Shown in pieces: positions 22,485 through 32,800 of a DNA stretch of 64,000 nucleotides. The position numbers were made by a program, and so were the translations under genes. Position 1 is the first letter of the stretch, and the number at the start of each line of letters is the position of its first letter. The DNA is from Elymus sibiricus (lineage: Eukaryota; Streptophyta; Magnoliopsida; Poales; Poaceae). Under the pieces are notes generated by a model. That model ran no database searches, had not been told where the DNA came from, and saw only the letters and a list, made by a program, of their open reading frames with translations. The stretch lies in NCBI GenBank assembly GCA_039707655.1, contig CM077667.1, forward strand, positions 546,944,222-547,008,221. The letters run 5' to 3'.

Positions 22485-22740
22485 TTCATTTGCCCTTGTC
22501 CGGTCTATGATTCGGATTTGGTATATATTATCTTTTATAACTATTTGTTTTATTTAGTGTTTATGACAATTATGCCGACCAACGTGACATAGATTTTTTA
22601 ATCTAGGAGGTATGTGAACCGGAAATTCCAACCGACATAGAAATTCTTGTCGAGAAGTTAAATTTGGTTGAAAAAGAGCTATATGTTGTTCAATAATGAG
22701 AACTATGTATGAACGTTATGTATTTATTTTGGTCACTACT
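22485..22740 (+). pseudogene. partial tandem duplicate of the small membrane-protein gene
   Basis: Repeats exon 1 end (CCTTGTCCGGTCTATGATTC), the whole intron and the exon 2 start (GAGGTATGTGAACCGG, 22607), then jumps after GTTGAAAAAGAGCT to the 3' UTR counterpart (ATGTTGTTC, GAGAACTATGT). The segment coding for the coiled coil and membrane helix is missing. It is not translatable as a full protein. Confidence 0.8.
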
Positions 22741-22811
22741 GTACTTTGGCTTTAATGTGATGATGAATTTCCATTAATTTGGTCACTGCTCTATTCATGA
22801 TATGCACGCAG

Positions 22812-25800
22812 ATGAATCGGCAATGGATGTACGGTGACCGACGCACCTCCGAGTATATTGAGGGCCTGCATAATTTTCTCGAAGCGGCTGAGGCAAACAA
22901 GCAGAATGGTTTTATGCATTGTCCATGTACTGTCTGTGAGAATACGAAGGCTTTCTCCAACTCTAAAACCCTTCACTTCCACCTGCTTGAGAAGGGTTTT
23001 ATGCCACACTATAATGTTTGGACCAAGCACGGAGAAAGAGGGGTTATGATGGAAGACAACGAAGAAGAAGAGGATGACGACAACTACCCGCCCCCTGAAT
23101 ACGGTGATGCTGCAATGGGGGAAGCTGAAGATCAAGAGGAACCAGACGATGTGCCCGATGATGATCTTCGCCGGGTCATTGTTGATGCACAGAGAGAATG
23201 CGAAAGTGAAAGGGAGAAGTTGAAGTTCGATCACATGTTAGAGGATCACAAAAAAGGGTTGTACCCAAATTGCGAAGATGACAACAGAAAGCTCGGTACC
23301 ACACTGGAATTGCTGCAATGGAAGGCAGACAATGGTGTATCTGACAAGGGATTTAGTTCGCTACTGAAAATAATGAAGAAGAAGCTTCCAAAGGATAACG
23401 AATTGCTCGGCAGTACGTACGAAGCAAAGAAGGTTCTATGCCCTCTAGGACTGGAGGTGCAGAAGATACATGCATGCCCTAATGACTGCATCCTCTACCG
23501 CGGTGCGTACGAGGATTTGAACGCATGCTCGGTATGCGGTGCATTGCGGTATAAGATCAGAAGAGATGACCCTGGTGATGTTGAGGGCCAGCGCACCGGG
23601 AAGAGGGTTCCTGCCAAGGTGATGTGGTATGCTCCTATAATACCACGGTTGAAACGTCTGTTCAGAAACAAAAAGCATGCCGAGTTGATGCAATGGCACA
23701 AAAAAGACCGTAAGAAAGACGGGAAGTTGAGAGCACCCGCTGACGGGTCGCAGTGGAGAAAGATCGAGAGAAAGTGGAGCGACTTTACAGGTGACCCGAG
23801 GAACGTATGGTTTGGTTTAAGTGCAGATGGCGTTAATCCTTTTGGGGAGCAGAGCAGCAAGCATAGCACATGGCCTGTGACTCTATGTATGTATAACCTT
23901 CCTCCTTGGTTGTGCATGAAGCGTAAGTTCATTATGATGCCAGTGCTCATCCAAGGCCCTAAGCAACCCGGCAATGACATTGATGTGTACCTAAGGCCAT
24001 TAGTTGATGAACTTTTACAGCTATGGAATGGAAGAGGTGTACGTGTGTGGGATGAGAACGAACAGGAGGAATTTGACCTACATGCGTTGCTGTTTGTAAC
24101 CATCAACGATTGGCCTGCTCTCAGTAACCTTTCAGGACAAACAAACAAGGGATACCGCGCATGCACACACTGTTTAGATGACACCGACAGTATATATTTG
24201 GACAAATGCAGGAAGAATGTGTACCTGGGGCATCGTCGATTTCTTCCGACCAACCATCAATGTCGAAAGAAAGGAAAGCATTTCAAAGGTGAGGCAGATC
24301 ACCGGAAGAAGCCCGCCCTCCGTACTGGTGATCACATACTTGATATGGTCAATGATTTACAAGTAATATTTGGAAAGGGTCCTGGCGGACTATCTGTTCC
24401 GACTGACGATGCGGGACGCGCACCCATGTGGAAGAAGAAATCTATATTTTGGGACCTACCCTATTGGAAAGACCTAGAGGTCCGCTCTGCAATCGACGTG
24501 ATGCACATGACGAAGAATCTTTGCGTGAACCTGCTAGGCTTCTTGGGAGTGTACGGGAAGACAAAAGATACACCGGAGGCACGGGAGGAACAGCAACGTG
24601 TGCATGAAAAAGACGGCATGCATCCAAAGCAGTATGAAGGTCCTGCCAGTTACGCTCTTACCAAAGAAGAGAAGGAAATCTTCTTTGAATGCCTGCTCAG
24701 TATGAAGGTCCCGTCTGGCTTCTCGTCGAATATAAAGGGAATAATAAATATGGCAGAGAAAAAGTTCCAGAACCTAAAGTCTCATGACTGCCACGTGATT
24801 ATGACGCAACTACTTCCGGTTGCATTGAGGGGGCTTCTACCGGAAAACGTTCGATTAGCCATTGTGAAGCTATGTGCATTCCTCAATGCAATCTCTCAGA
24901 AGGTGATCGATCCAGAAATCCTGCCAAGGTTAAGGAGTGATTTGGTGCAATGTCTTGTTAGTTTCGAGCTGGTGTTCCCACCGTCCTTCTTCAATATCAT
25001 GACGCACGTCCTAGTTCATCTAGTCGACGAGATTGTCGTTCTGGGCCCTGTATTTCTACACAATATGTTCCCCTTTGAGAGGTTCATGGGAGTCTTAAAG
25101 AAATATGTTCGTAACCGCGCTAGGCCAGAAGCAAGCATCTCCATGGGCCATCAAACAGAGGATGTCATTGGGTTTTGTGTCGACTTCATTCCTGACCTTA
25201 AGAAGATTGGTCTCCCTCAATCACGGTATGAGGGGAGACTGAATGGAAAAGGCACGCTAGGAGCGCACTCAATAATATGTAGGGACAGGCATTCTTGGTC
25301 TGAAGCACACTACACAGTTCTACAGAATTCTACCTTGGTGACCCCGTATGTCGATGAACACAAGAATATTCTGCGCTCCAAACACCCGGAGCAGTGTGAC
25401 GACTGGATTACATATGAACACATCAGGACTTTCAGCAGTTGGTTGCAAACACGTCTCATGGGTGACAACACTGTTTCTGATGAGTTGTACTCGTTGGCCA
25501 GTGGACCATCTTCGACTGTATTGACTTACAAAGGGTACGAGATAAATGGGAATACATTTTACACGATCGCCCAAGATCAAAAGAGCACCAACCAAAACAG
25601 CGGTGTCCGCTTTGATGCAGCAACCAATAGGGGAAATGACACATATTATGGTTACATAGTGGACATATGGGAACTTGACTATGGACATGATTTCAAGGTC
25701 CCTTTCTTTAAGTGCAAATGGGTCAATCTGTCGGGAGGCGGGGTACAGGAAGACCCACAGTACGGAATGACAACAGTAGATCTGAACAATCGTGGGTACA

Positions 25801-26111
25801 CAGACGAACCATTCGTCCTAGCCAATGATGTGGCGCAGGTTTTCTATGTGAAGGACATGTCTACCAAACCGAGAAAAAGAAAAGATAAGGAAGCGAATAC
25901 ATCATACGATGAGCCAAAGCGCCACATAGTTCTTTCAGGGAAAAGAGACATCATGGGATTGGAGGGCAAGACAGACATGTCTGAAGATTATGAAAAGTTT
26001 CATGAAATTCCTCCCTTCAAAGTCAAGGCTGACCCAAGCACCCTCTTAAACGATGAAGATTATCCATGGTTACGGCGCAATAAGCAAAGGACACAAGCGA
26101 AGAAAAAGTGA
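22812..26111 (+). CDS. CACTA transposase (TNP2-type), 1099 aa
   Basis: One intact exon. The start at 22812 (MNRQWMYGDRR) is chosen because it matches the usual N-terminus of these proteins and follows a CAG acceptor at 22809-22811; the frame is open 33 nt further upstream. Domains in order: transposase-associated N-terminal domain with CPCTVC and downstream His residues (residues 1-75); acidic linker (about 79-120); TNP2 transposase core (about 200-640) with a Cys-rich CPNDCILYR...CSVC region and the SIFWDLPYW...IDVMHMTKN signature (about 550-580); DUF4218-like region (about 650-790, FPPSFFNIMTHVLVHL, NMFPFERFMG); DUF4216-like region (about 940-1020, YGYIVDIWELDYG, VNLSGGG). It would cut and rejoin the ends in the nucleus. 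It is full length for the family with no stop or frameshift, so probably functional. Confidence 0.93.
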   Translation: MNRQWMYGDRRTSEYIEGLHNFLEAAEANKQNGFMHCPCTVCENTKAFSNSKTLHFHLLEKGFMPHYNVWTKHGERGVMMEDNEEEEDDDNYPPPEYGDAAMGEAEDQEEPDDVPDDDLRRVIVDAQRECESEREKLKFDHMLEDHKKGLYPNCEDDNRKLGTTLELLQWKADNGVSDKGFSSLLKIMKKKLPKDNELLGSTYEAKKVLCPLGLEVQKIHACPNDCILYRGAYEDLNACSVCGALRYKIRRDDPGDVEGQRTGKRVPAKVMWYAPIIPRLKRLFRNKKHAELMQWHKKDRKKDGKLRAPADGSQWRKIERKWSDFTGDPRNVWFGLSADGVNPFGEQSSKHSTWPVTLCMYNLPPWLCMKRKFIMMPVLIQGPKQPGNDIDVYLRPLVDELLQLWNGRGVRVWDENEQEEFDLHALLFVTINDWPALSNLSGQTNKGYRACTHCLDDTDSIYLDKCRKNVYLGHRRFLPTNHQCRKKGKHFKGEADHRKKPALRTGDHILDMVNDLQVIFGKGPGGLSVPTDDAGRAPMWKKKSIFWDLPYWKDLEVRSAIDVMHMTKNLCVNLLGFLGVYGKTKDTPEAREEQQRVHEKDGMHPKQYEGPASYALTKEEKEIFFECLLSMKVPSGFSSNIKGIINMAEKKFQNLKSHDCHVIMTQLLPVALRGLLPENVRLAIVKLCAFLNAISQKVIDPEILPRLRSDLVQCLVSFELVFPPSFFNIMTHVLVHLVDEIVVLGPVFLHNMFPFERFMGVLKKYVRNRARPEASISMGHQTEDVIGFCVDFIPDLKKIGLPQSRYEGRLNGKGTLGAHSIICRDRHSWSEAHYTVLQNSTLVTPYVDEHKNILRSKHPEQCDDWITYEHIRTFSSWLQTRLMGDNTVSDELYSLASGPSSTVLTYKGYEINGNTFYTIAQDQKSTNQNSGVRFDAATNRGNDTYYGYIVDIWELDYGHDFKVPFFKCKWVNLSGGGVQEDPQYGMTTVDLNNRGYTDEPFVLANDVAQVFYVKDMSTKPRKRKDKEANTSYDEPKRHIVLSGKRDIMGLEGKTDMSEDYEKFHEIPPFKVKADPSTLLNDEDYPWLRRNKQRTQAKKK

Positions 26112-26332
26112 AGACTTTCTCTCCACAACTATATCATTGCAGTTACATGTGAAGAAATGAAATGCCTTTTGTAACAGATGAGTTTTCGTATGAAATCCTA
26201 ATTAATACTTCGAAAGAGATTGTCCGTTTTGTCCGCCAATTGAGCATCATCCTTTCTATTTGTCTTTTGTTTCTTTCTAAGTGTCTTTGTAAAAATGGAG
26301 TTGGAAAAATGAAATATACCGTCGGAAAATGA
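26112..26332 (+). other. 3' flank of the transposase gene
   Basis: No gene. Part of it (about 26165-26240: GTAACAGATGAGTTTTCGT, TACTTCGAAAGAGATTGTCC) is an older partial copy of the 376-bp unit found twice at 26805-27556. Confidence 0.6.
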
Positions 26333-26730
26333 AAGGATTTCTAGATAGATCAACAAAACACACGGTGTCCCCTGCATTCAGCCCGACGGTGGCTCATGAG
26401 TGCCCGCATATGAAATGCACCGTCGGACCGTATGCAGGGAATCCGAATGATTTGCATTCGGTCGATGAACTGCAGGATTTCTAGATAGATCAACAAAACA
26501 CACGGTTTCCCCTGCATACAGCCCGATGGTGGCTCGTGAGTGCCCGCATATGAAATGCACCATCGGACCGTATGCAGGGAATCCGAATGATTTGCATTCG
26601 GTCGATGAACTGCAGGATTTCTAGATAGATCAACAAAACACACGGTTTCCCCTGCATACAACCCGACGGTGGCTCGTGAGTGCCCTCATATGAAATGCAC
26701 CGTCGGACCGTATGCAGGGAATCCGAATGA
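26333..26730. repeat. 140-bp tandem repeat, about 2.8 copies
   Basis: Units begin at TTCTAGATAGATCAACAAAA (26339, 26479, 26619), period exactly 140 bp, with few differences between copies. Open frames across it on the minus strand are a by-product of the repeat. Confidence 0.95.
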
Positions 26731-26756
26731 GTACACACACTAAGTGTCCGAGAGGT

Positions 26757-26822
26757 GGGCTATATATAGGGTCGTGTGCCTCTTTAGTCCCGGTTGCTAG
26801 CACGAACCGGGACTAGTCGTTA
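26757..26822 (-). promoter_or_regulatory. isolated subterminal motif with a TATA-like box facing the transposase gene
   Basis: TTTAGTCCCGGTTGCTAGCACGAACCGGGACTAG is one copy of the CACTA palindromic motif. About 20 bp to its left is CTATATATAG. Read on the minus strand the order motif then TATA box repeats that of the two real promoters, so this could drive leftward transcription antisense to the transposase gene. Speculative. Confidence 0.35.
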
Positions 26823-27556
26823 TAGTGCTGATCCAACAGCTCACAAGCGCTTGAAAGAAACACACGATCCGTGTGCTTCTTCCTGAATGGTGCATTTTGA
26901 ACACACAAAAAGTCTGGAGTTCAAATAAGTTCAAAAAAATGAAATCCCTTTGTAACAGATGAGTTTTCGTCCGAAACCCTGATACTTCGAAAGAGATTGT
27001 CCATTTTGTACACGAAGTGCATCTAGTTTTTGCCGTAACCCTCTCAACTTTTTAGCACATGCTATGTGGGTGAAATGATGATACCATGCCAACTTTCAAC
27101 CTGTTCAGAGTTCATTTGTAGTGCTTTTCAATTTCAGGGTCATTTAGCTTAAAAAAATCAGTAAATGCATTAAAAATAGGAACCGGGACTAGTCGTTATA
27201 GTGCTGTTCCAACAGCTCACAAGCGCTTGAAAGAAACACACGATCCGTGTGCTTCTTCCTGAATGGTGCATTTTGAACATACAAAAAGTCTGGAGTTCAA
27301 ATAAGTTCAAAAAAATGAAATCCCTTTGTAACAGATGAGTTTTCGTCCGAAACCCTGATACTTCGAAAGAGATTGTCCATTTTGTACACGAAGTGCATCC
27401 AGTTTTTGCCATAACCCTCTCAACTTTTTAGCACATGCTATGTGGGTGAAATGATGATACCATGCCAACTTTCAACCTGTTCATAGTTCATCTGTAGTGC
27501 TTTTCAATTTCAGGGTCATTTAGCTTAAAAAAATCAGTAAATGCATTAAAAATAGG
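26805..27556. repeat. 376-bp tandem duplication
   Basis: Unit 1 at 26805-27180 and unit 2 at 27181-27556, both starting AACCGGGACTAGTCG and ending GCATTAAAAATAGG. I see about six single-base differences. The unit begins exactly with the right half of the palindromic motif. Confidence 0.95.
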
Positions 27557-28140
27557 AAATGAAGTCAGAAAGGGTTGAAAATTGATTTTATAAACCTCTA
27601 GTATTTATGAAACTAAAATTATATAAAATTTAGGCAACTAAAGTTATCAAAGTATTTTTTGTTCAAAACTAAAATAACAAAATCTGTTTTTGGTTAAAAC
27701 AGACATTTAAAATAACCTAAAAATTACCAAATTGAATATAATGATAAAACACAGTAATATTAAATAGCAGGAAAAATAATCACTCAAAAATCTATTTTTA
27801 TAGTAAAGTTATTCACAAACTAGTTATTCACACCAATTTAAAAGAATTCAAATTTAAACTATTCAAATTTGGAAACTAATGGCACTAACAGAAAGTTTAT
27901 AATTTTTGTGACCTAAAAGCAAAAAGAATCACTGAAAAACTGTAAGTAGAAACAAAAGAAAATAAATAAAGCAAAAAAGAAAACAAAAAAAGAATAAAAA
28001 AATTAAAAAAAATGCCGCCTACTAGGCCACAACGGCGTGAATACGACTAGAAACCCAACTACCAGGTTGGGCCAGGATTCGGGCCCGCTGAAGGCCTAGA
28101 AGGCCCAAGGGCAGGGGTGTGTGCAATTAGGCCCGTAAGC
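27557..28140. other. A/T-rich non-coding spacer of the CACTA element
   Basis: Rich in A runs (about 27940-28015) and without an open frame; a GC-richer stretch follows at 28016-28140. Confidence 0.6.
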
Positions 28141-28145
28141 CTGCT

Positions 28146-28209
28146 GTTGAGAGGAGCTCGAGTGGTTGTGCGCAGCAGCGCTTATAAACCACTCTCGAGC
28201 CCTCTCAAC
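28146..28209. repeat. inverted repeat (22/23-bp arms) around TATAAA
   Basis: Left arm 28146-28167 and right arm 28187-28209 pair almost fully (GTTGAGAGG...CTCGAG...TGGTT with AACCA...CTCGAG...CCTCTCAAC), 19-nt loop; CTTATAAACC runs from the loop into the right arm. Confidence 0.7.
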
Positions 28210-28246
28210 TAGCGAGGTGGGACTAAACATTTGGCCCCGGGCAGCA

Positions 28247-28392
28247 CCACCCTTTGGTCCCGGTTGGTGGCACCAACCGGGACCAATGCCCACCTTTGGT
28301 CCCGGTTGGTGCCACCAACCGGGACCAAAGGTCTCCAACCGGGACCAAAGGTGGGCATTGGTCCCGGTTGGTGCCACCAACCGGGACCAAAG
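28247..28392. repeat. internal cluster of CACTA palindromic motifs
   Basis: Seven half-sites of GGTCCCGGTTGGTG / CACCAACCGGGACC in 146 bp, most arranged as palindromes around GTGGCAC or GTGCCAC. This variant (GGTTGG) differs from the left-end variant (GGTTCG); the right end of the transposon has both. Confidence 0.9.
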
Positions 28393-28400
28393 GCTCTGGG

Positions 28401-28407
28401 TATATAA
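28401..28407 (+). promoter_or_regulatory. TATA box of the second CACTA gene
   Basis: TATATAA in CTGGGTATATAAGCCC, a few bases after the last palindromic motif: the same arrangement as the promoter at 21514-21521. Confidence 0.7.
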
Positions 28408-28579
28408 GCCCACGCACTTAGCAGTTTCTCCAAATCGTGTTCCTCGTCGCCGTCGCCGCCGAGCCCTGCCCCGACGCCATCAGGCTGCTCCACCTCGCCG
28501 TCGTCGCCGTCGCCGAGCTGCCCCCGACGCCGTCCCCGCACCCACTGTGAGCCGCCTCGCCGTTCCCCTCCTCTCATCC

Positions 28580-28601
28580 TCCCCCCCCCCCCCCCCCCCC
28601 C
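28580..28601 (+). repeat. poly-C tract (22 nt) in 5' leader of the second gene
   Basis: Uninterrupted C run, preceded by GCCG-rich sequence. Its length may be uncertain in the assembly. Confidence 0.9.
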
Positions 28602-28789
28602 GCGCCCCGACGCCGTTGCCCGCCGCGCTCTGCTTGTAGCGCCCCGTCGCCCGTCGCCCGCCGCGCTCTGCGAGCCGTAGCTCTGCTTGTCGCGCCCCGT
28701 CGCCCGTCGTCCGCCGTCGGGAAGGGCCTCGCCGGCTTAACTCCGGTGACGCTGACATGGCGCTGACGTGGCGCCGTCGTTCATGTATA

Positions 28790-29884
28790 TGCTTTTTTCA
28801 TGTATATGTGTATATGTTCATGTATATGTGTGTATATGTTCATGTATGAGATGAGATAGTTAGATAAATAAATTTTCATGTGTATATGTTCATGTATGAG
28901 ATGTATATGTGCACTTTTGTATACAAACTTTGTTGTTTTTCATATGTACGAAAATGCAAGTCTTTTTTGGAAGGTAGTTTTTTTGTTAAATGAAAATGTT
29001 GGCATCGGCTCTATCATCACGTTGGCATCGGGCATGTATATAGAAGTGTTGTCGAGGCCACCCCAAACCCTAGAAGTGTTGTCGAGGCCACCCCAAACGG
29101 ATCTGGAATTTGTCGAGGCCACCCAAATTTACCAAGTTAAACGAGTTAAATGAGTTAAAAGAGCGTTGTCGAGGCCACCCCAAACCCTAGAAGAGTTGTC
29201 GAGGCCACCTGTACCCCCTCCCCGATAACTTCGACATGAGGGGGGACGTCGGACATGAGGGGTGAGCGTCGTTGTCGTCTACCCCCTCCCCGATAACTTC
29301 GACATGAGGGGGGACGTCGGACATGACATGAGGGGTGAGCGTCGTTGTCGTCTACACCCTCCGGTAACATAGATAACTCCGGTAACATAGATAACTCCGG
29401 TAACCCTAGAAAAAAAGCGGTAACTTCGACATGAGGGGGGACGTCGATCAACCCCCTCTCGCCCGAACAAGTCTATGTATCATTTTATATCGCGGTGGAC
29501 ATATATCAAAGTTTGATCATATGTCAAAGTTTGAATTTTGACATATGCAACATTTGATCATATGTCAAAGTTTGATCATATGTCAAAGTTTGAATTTTGA
29601 CATATGCAACAATATTTGATCATATGTCAAAGTTCTTCAATCCTTTGACAGTACTAGACAACGTGACATATAGAAGGGTAGATGAGATCAGGAAAAACAT
29701 GGACCATTTTCTGCACATTCAGAATGGCGACATTTTGTTAAATTCCTTAAAGGTTAAGAGAATCCCTTGTTTGACATTCATGAGAGAGGCAGTCCGGACG
29801 TCGGACATTCATGAGAGAGGCGGTCCGGACGTCGGACATTCATGTTTGTATATTAATTGCCATGTTGTAATATTTGCAGAAACT
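28790..29884 (+). other. repeat-filled leader/intron region before the second CACTA gene
   Basis: A series of different short tandem repeats: TTCATGTATATGTGTATATG (28795-28910); GTTGTCGAGGCCACCCCAAA (29048-29210); a GATAACTTCGACATGAGGGG block of about 70 bp, about 2.5 copies (29210-29450); CATATGTCAAAGTTTGATCA (29505-29635); TTCATGAGAGAGGC-GTCCGGACGTCGGACA (29775-29840). It ends with a splice acceptor TTTGCAG at 29873-29879, five bases before the ATG. I call no gene in it. Confidence 0.7.
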
Positions 29885-32800
29885 ATGGATCAAAGAGACT
29901 TGGAACAAGAACAGTTGTTGGGGGATATAATCCGCGACGGACGTGATGTCTTGTCGTATCTCAACGACACCGATGGTCTGGAAGGAGAGGATGACGGCTC
30001 CGGTGATCGAACAATGGAGGAGGAAGGACATGATCATGATGGCTCCGGTGACCGAATGCCGGAGGACGGAGCTGTTGCAAAGTCCGGCGAGGTATATATA
30101 TTAATTAAGCCTGTGCTGACTAGCTAATTGATGCATTAATTGTTTTGATATATTAACTCTTCTTTCTTCTTTTCTAGCCCTCCGGATCGAGCCAAACTTC
30201 GGTAACGAGACGAGGCCCGAAGAAGAGGTTGCAGAAGGATGAAAAGTTCACGATCACAGCACTCGCGCACGATGGCCATCCGATTGAACCCAAGCGGACC
30301 AAGGACGCATTTTCTGCTCAGTGCGGAGCTATTGTTAGGGACGACATCCCGATCAGCATCAAGCAATGGAATAAGCCTAAGGACGGCGCCCCTGAAGGTG
30401 ATTATGTCACCGATAGACAGAAAGATGATCTTTGGACCGCGCTGAAGGCAAATTTCACCCTACCGCCAGAGGAGGATCCGAACAAGCCAGTTATAGAGCC
30501 ACTGGTCAAGGCGTGTGCTCTTAAGAAGATGGCAGATCTATTCAGGAGGTGGAAGAAGGAGTTAAAATCAAAGTTTCTCGACAAAGGGGAGACTCCAGAA
30601 TTCAGGGGCCGATATGAGAAGATAAGAGATCACTGGCCCGCATTTGTGGCCTACAAGACAACGGACAAGAGTAAGAAAATGTCAGAGACAAACAAGATCA
30701 ATGCTGCAAAGAAGCAGTATCACCATCACACGGGGTCAGGTGGCTACCTCAGAGCCCGGCCGTTGTGGGACAAAGCTGAGAATGACCTGATTGCTAAAGC
30801 GGTCGTACCACAGACATTGAACTGGCCAGACCATTCAAGGACTTGGTTCTTCGGGGTTGGGGGAACTTTGGACCCTGAAACAGGGAAGTGCCGCTGGATG
30901 GACGAGCAACTTGCAATACCCGTCACGATGCTTCAGGAGTATATCACCGCAGCGCAGCAAGGGACGTTCATTCCCGACAGAGAGAAGGACGAGCTGACTC
31001 TGGCCCTAGGGAATGATGAGCACCCTGGACGAACACGAGGCACACCAGGCTCCGTTCCGTGGAAGGTTGGGTTTCTCGGCGCAGGCGGTTACAGAAGCCG
31101 GGAGAGAAAGAGGATAGCTGAGCTGAGCGAAATGCAGAAGCTCAATGCAAGACTACAAAAGCTAGAGGAAGCTGAGAGCCAGCGAGCTGCCGGCCAACCA
31201 TCTCAGCGGCACGAAGCTACCCCAGAAGCTACCCCGCCATCTCAGCGGAGAAGCAGCGTGGCTTCCACGGAGCCCGTTCAGCCTGACTTCACGGCTCCTA
31301 GCTACCCCGTGGATACTATCACGGAGGCTCAACATTGCGAGCTTATGACGAAACATCGGAACCTCACTTTGAAGGCGGCTGTCGGCTCTGTTGCACCTCC
31401 TCAACCCAACGGAACTTTTCACTGCTCACCGATTCCACATGGCTATGCTGTTGTGACGGTGGATGAAGTAATGAAGGGATTTGAGGAGCTCGAGCTTGAA
31501 CACTCTACAGGTGAAGGGGAGAATCATCTCGTTCATGCTCTGAGGAGTACATGTCTATGGCAGAAGGAGTACATCAAGCTTCCAAACTGGACGCCTCCGC
31601 CTCCTCCTCCTCCTCCGGCGAGACAGGGCACTCCGCCTCCTCCTCCTCCTCCTCCGGCGAGTGATCAGGGCACCCCGCCTCCTTCTTCGGCTCCTCCGAC
31701 GCGTGAGGGCACTCCGCCTCCTCCTCCTCCTCCTCCGGCGAGTGATCAGGGCACCCCGCCTCCTTCTCCGGCACGTCGGAGTAGTACGCCTCCTCCTCAG
31801 CAACGGCGGAAGACAGACGCCGCCGCTCCGGCTCCTCCGGCGCGTCGGAGCACTCCGCCTCCTTCTCCGCCTCGTAAGCAACGACGGAAGGGAGATGCCG
31901 CCGCTCCGGCGGCTAGCAGTACAAGCAGAGGCAGGAGGGAATACAGATACGGTCCCCGATCTCTCAAGCCTCTAGAAAAGTTACCATATGAGAGGACCGA
32001 GTCTGAAAACGAGGAGATATGTCAGGAGCAATTGAGGGCCCATTTTGCAAAGAAAACTCCACCTCCGAAGGAGAAGCTAGATCCGGTGAAAGTGAAGCGC
32101 ACTATCGATGCCCTGAAGCAACCACCACCGCCTCCGCCGGATTCCAACTATGACCGGATTATTAAAAAGACATATGAAGAAGCGCGGCGGTCGGGAAGTA
32201 CTTCTAGTGATGCAAGGTTAGCAGAACGAAGAAGTGGGAAAACAATTCCCCAGCTCGGCGAACAGGAGAAGCAATCGTGCCCCCCGCTCAAGGTGTCTAG
32301 CGATATCGTCGCTAATCATCCGGGGATGGTGCCCGGTACCAATCCTGGTGATTACTTGGGGGATGATGTAATTTTTCAAACGGCTGAGGTAACAGAAGAA
32401 TATGAATACTTGCACGGGAAGCCTCTCGTCAAACCTGATCATCCTCCTCTAACAACGTTGATGTACAAATTGCATGAGTGGTACATGAAAACCTGCAGGG
32501 AGTCTGGGAGAGACACTATGTATCTGGCAGTGAAACCAGAGCACGAATTCATTGGACTTTCCGTGATGCCTGTTGAATTTGTGGAGTTATTTCAGTTATA
32601 CAATCAACGGGCCCTCGACAAACAACTCATGACTGCCTACTGTCTGTAAGTATTACTTCTATAGTTAAGTCTCTAGCTCAGCTTGTTCATTGCATGTATA
32701 TATAATTATCCTCACTATATTATGCAGATTGAAGATCGTCGAATGCAAAAAACTAGGAATCTTCGACGTTGGGTTCATTAGCCCAGATGCCGTAAATGAA

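Noticed and set aside
26350..26738. Minus-strand frames over the 140-bp repeats
   Set aside because: Repeat by-product; the 140-bp period does not keep frame and there is no domain.
28580..28601. Poly-C tracts here and at 34015-34032 considered as functional elements
   Set aside because: Homopolymers are prone to slippage and sequencing error; recorded only as repeats.
28096..28758. Several open frames on both strands over the internal motif cluster and GC-rich leader
   Set aside because: They arise from palindromes and the poly-C/GCC-rich leader; the region holds a promoter and 5' leader.
31555..31881. Arg-rich 108-codon frame on the minus strand
   Set aside because: Shadow of the Pro-rich coding repeat of the second CACTA protein.
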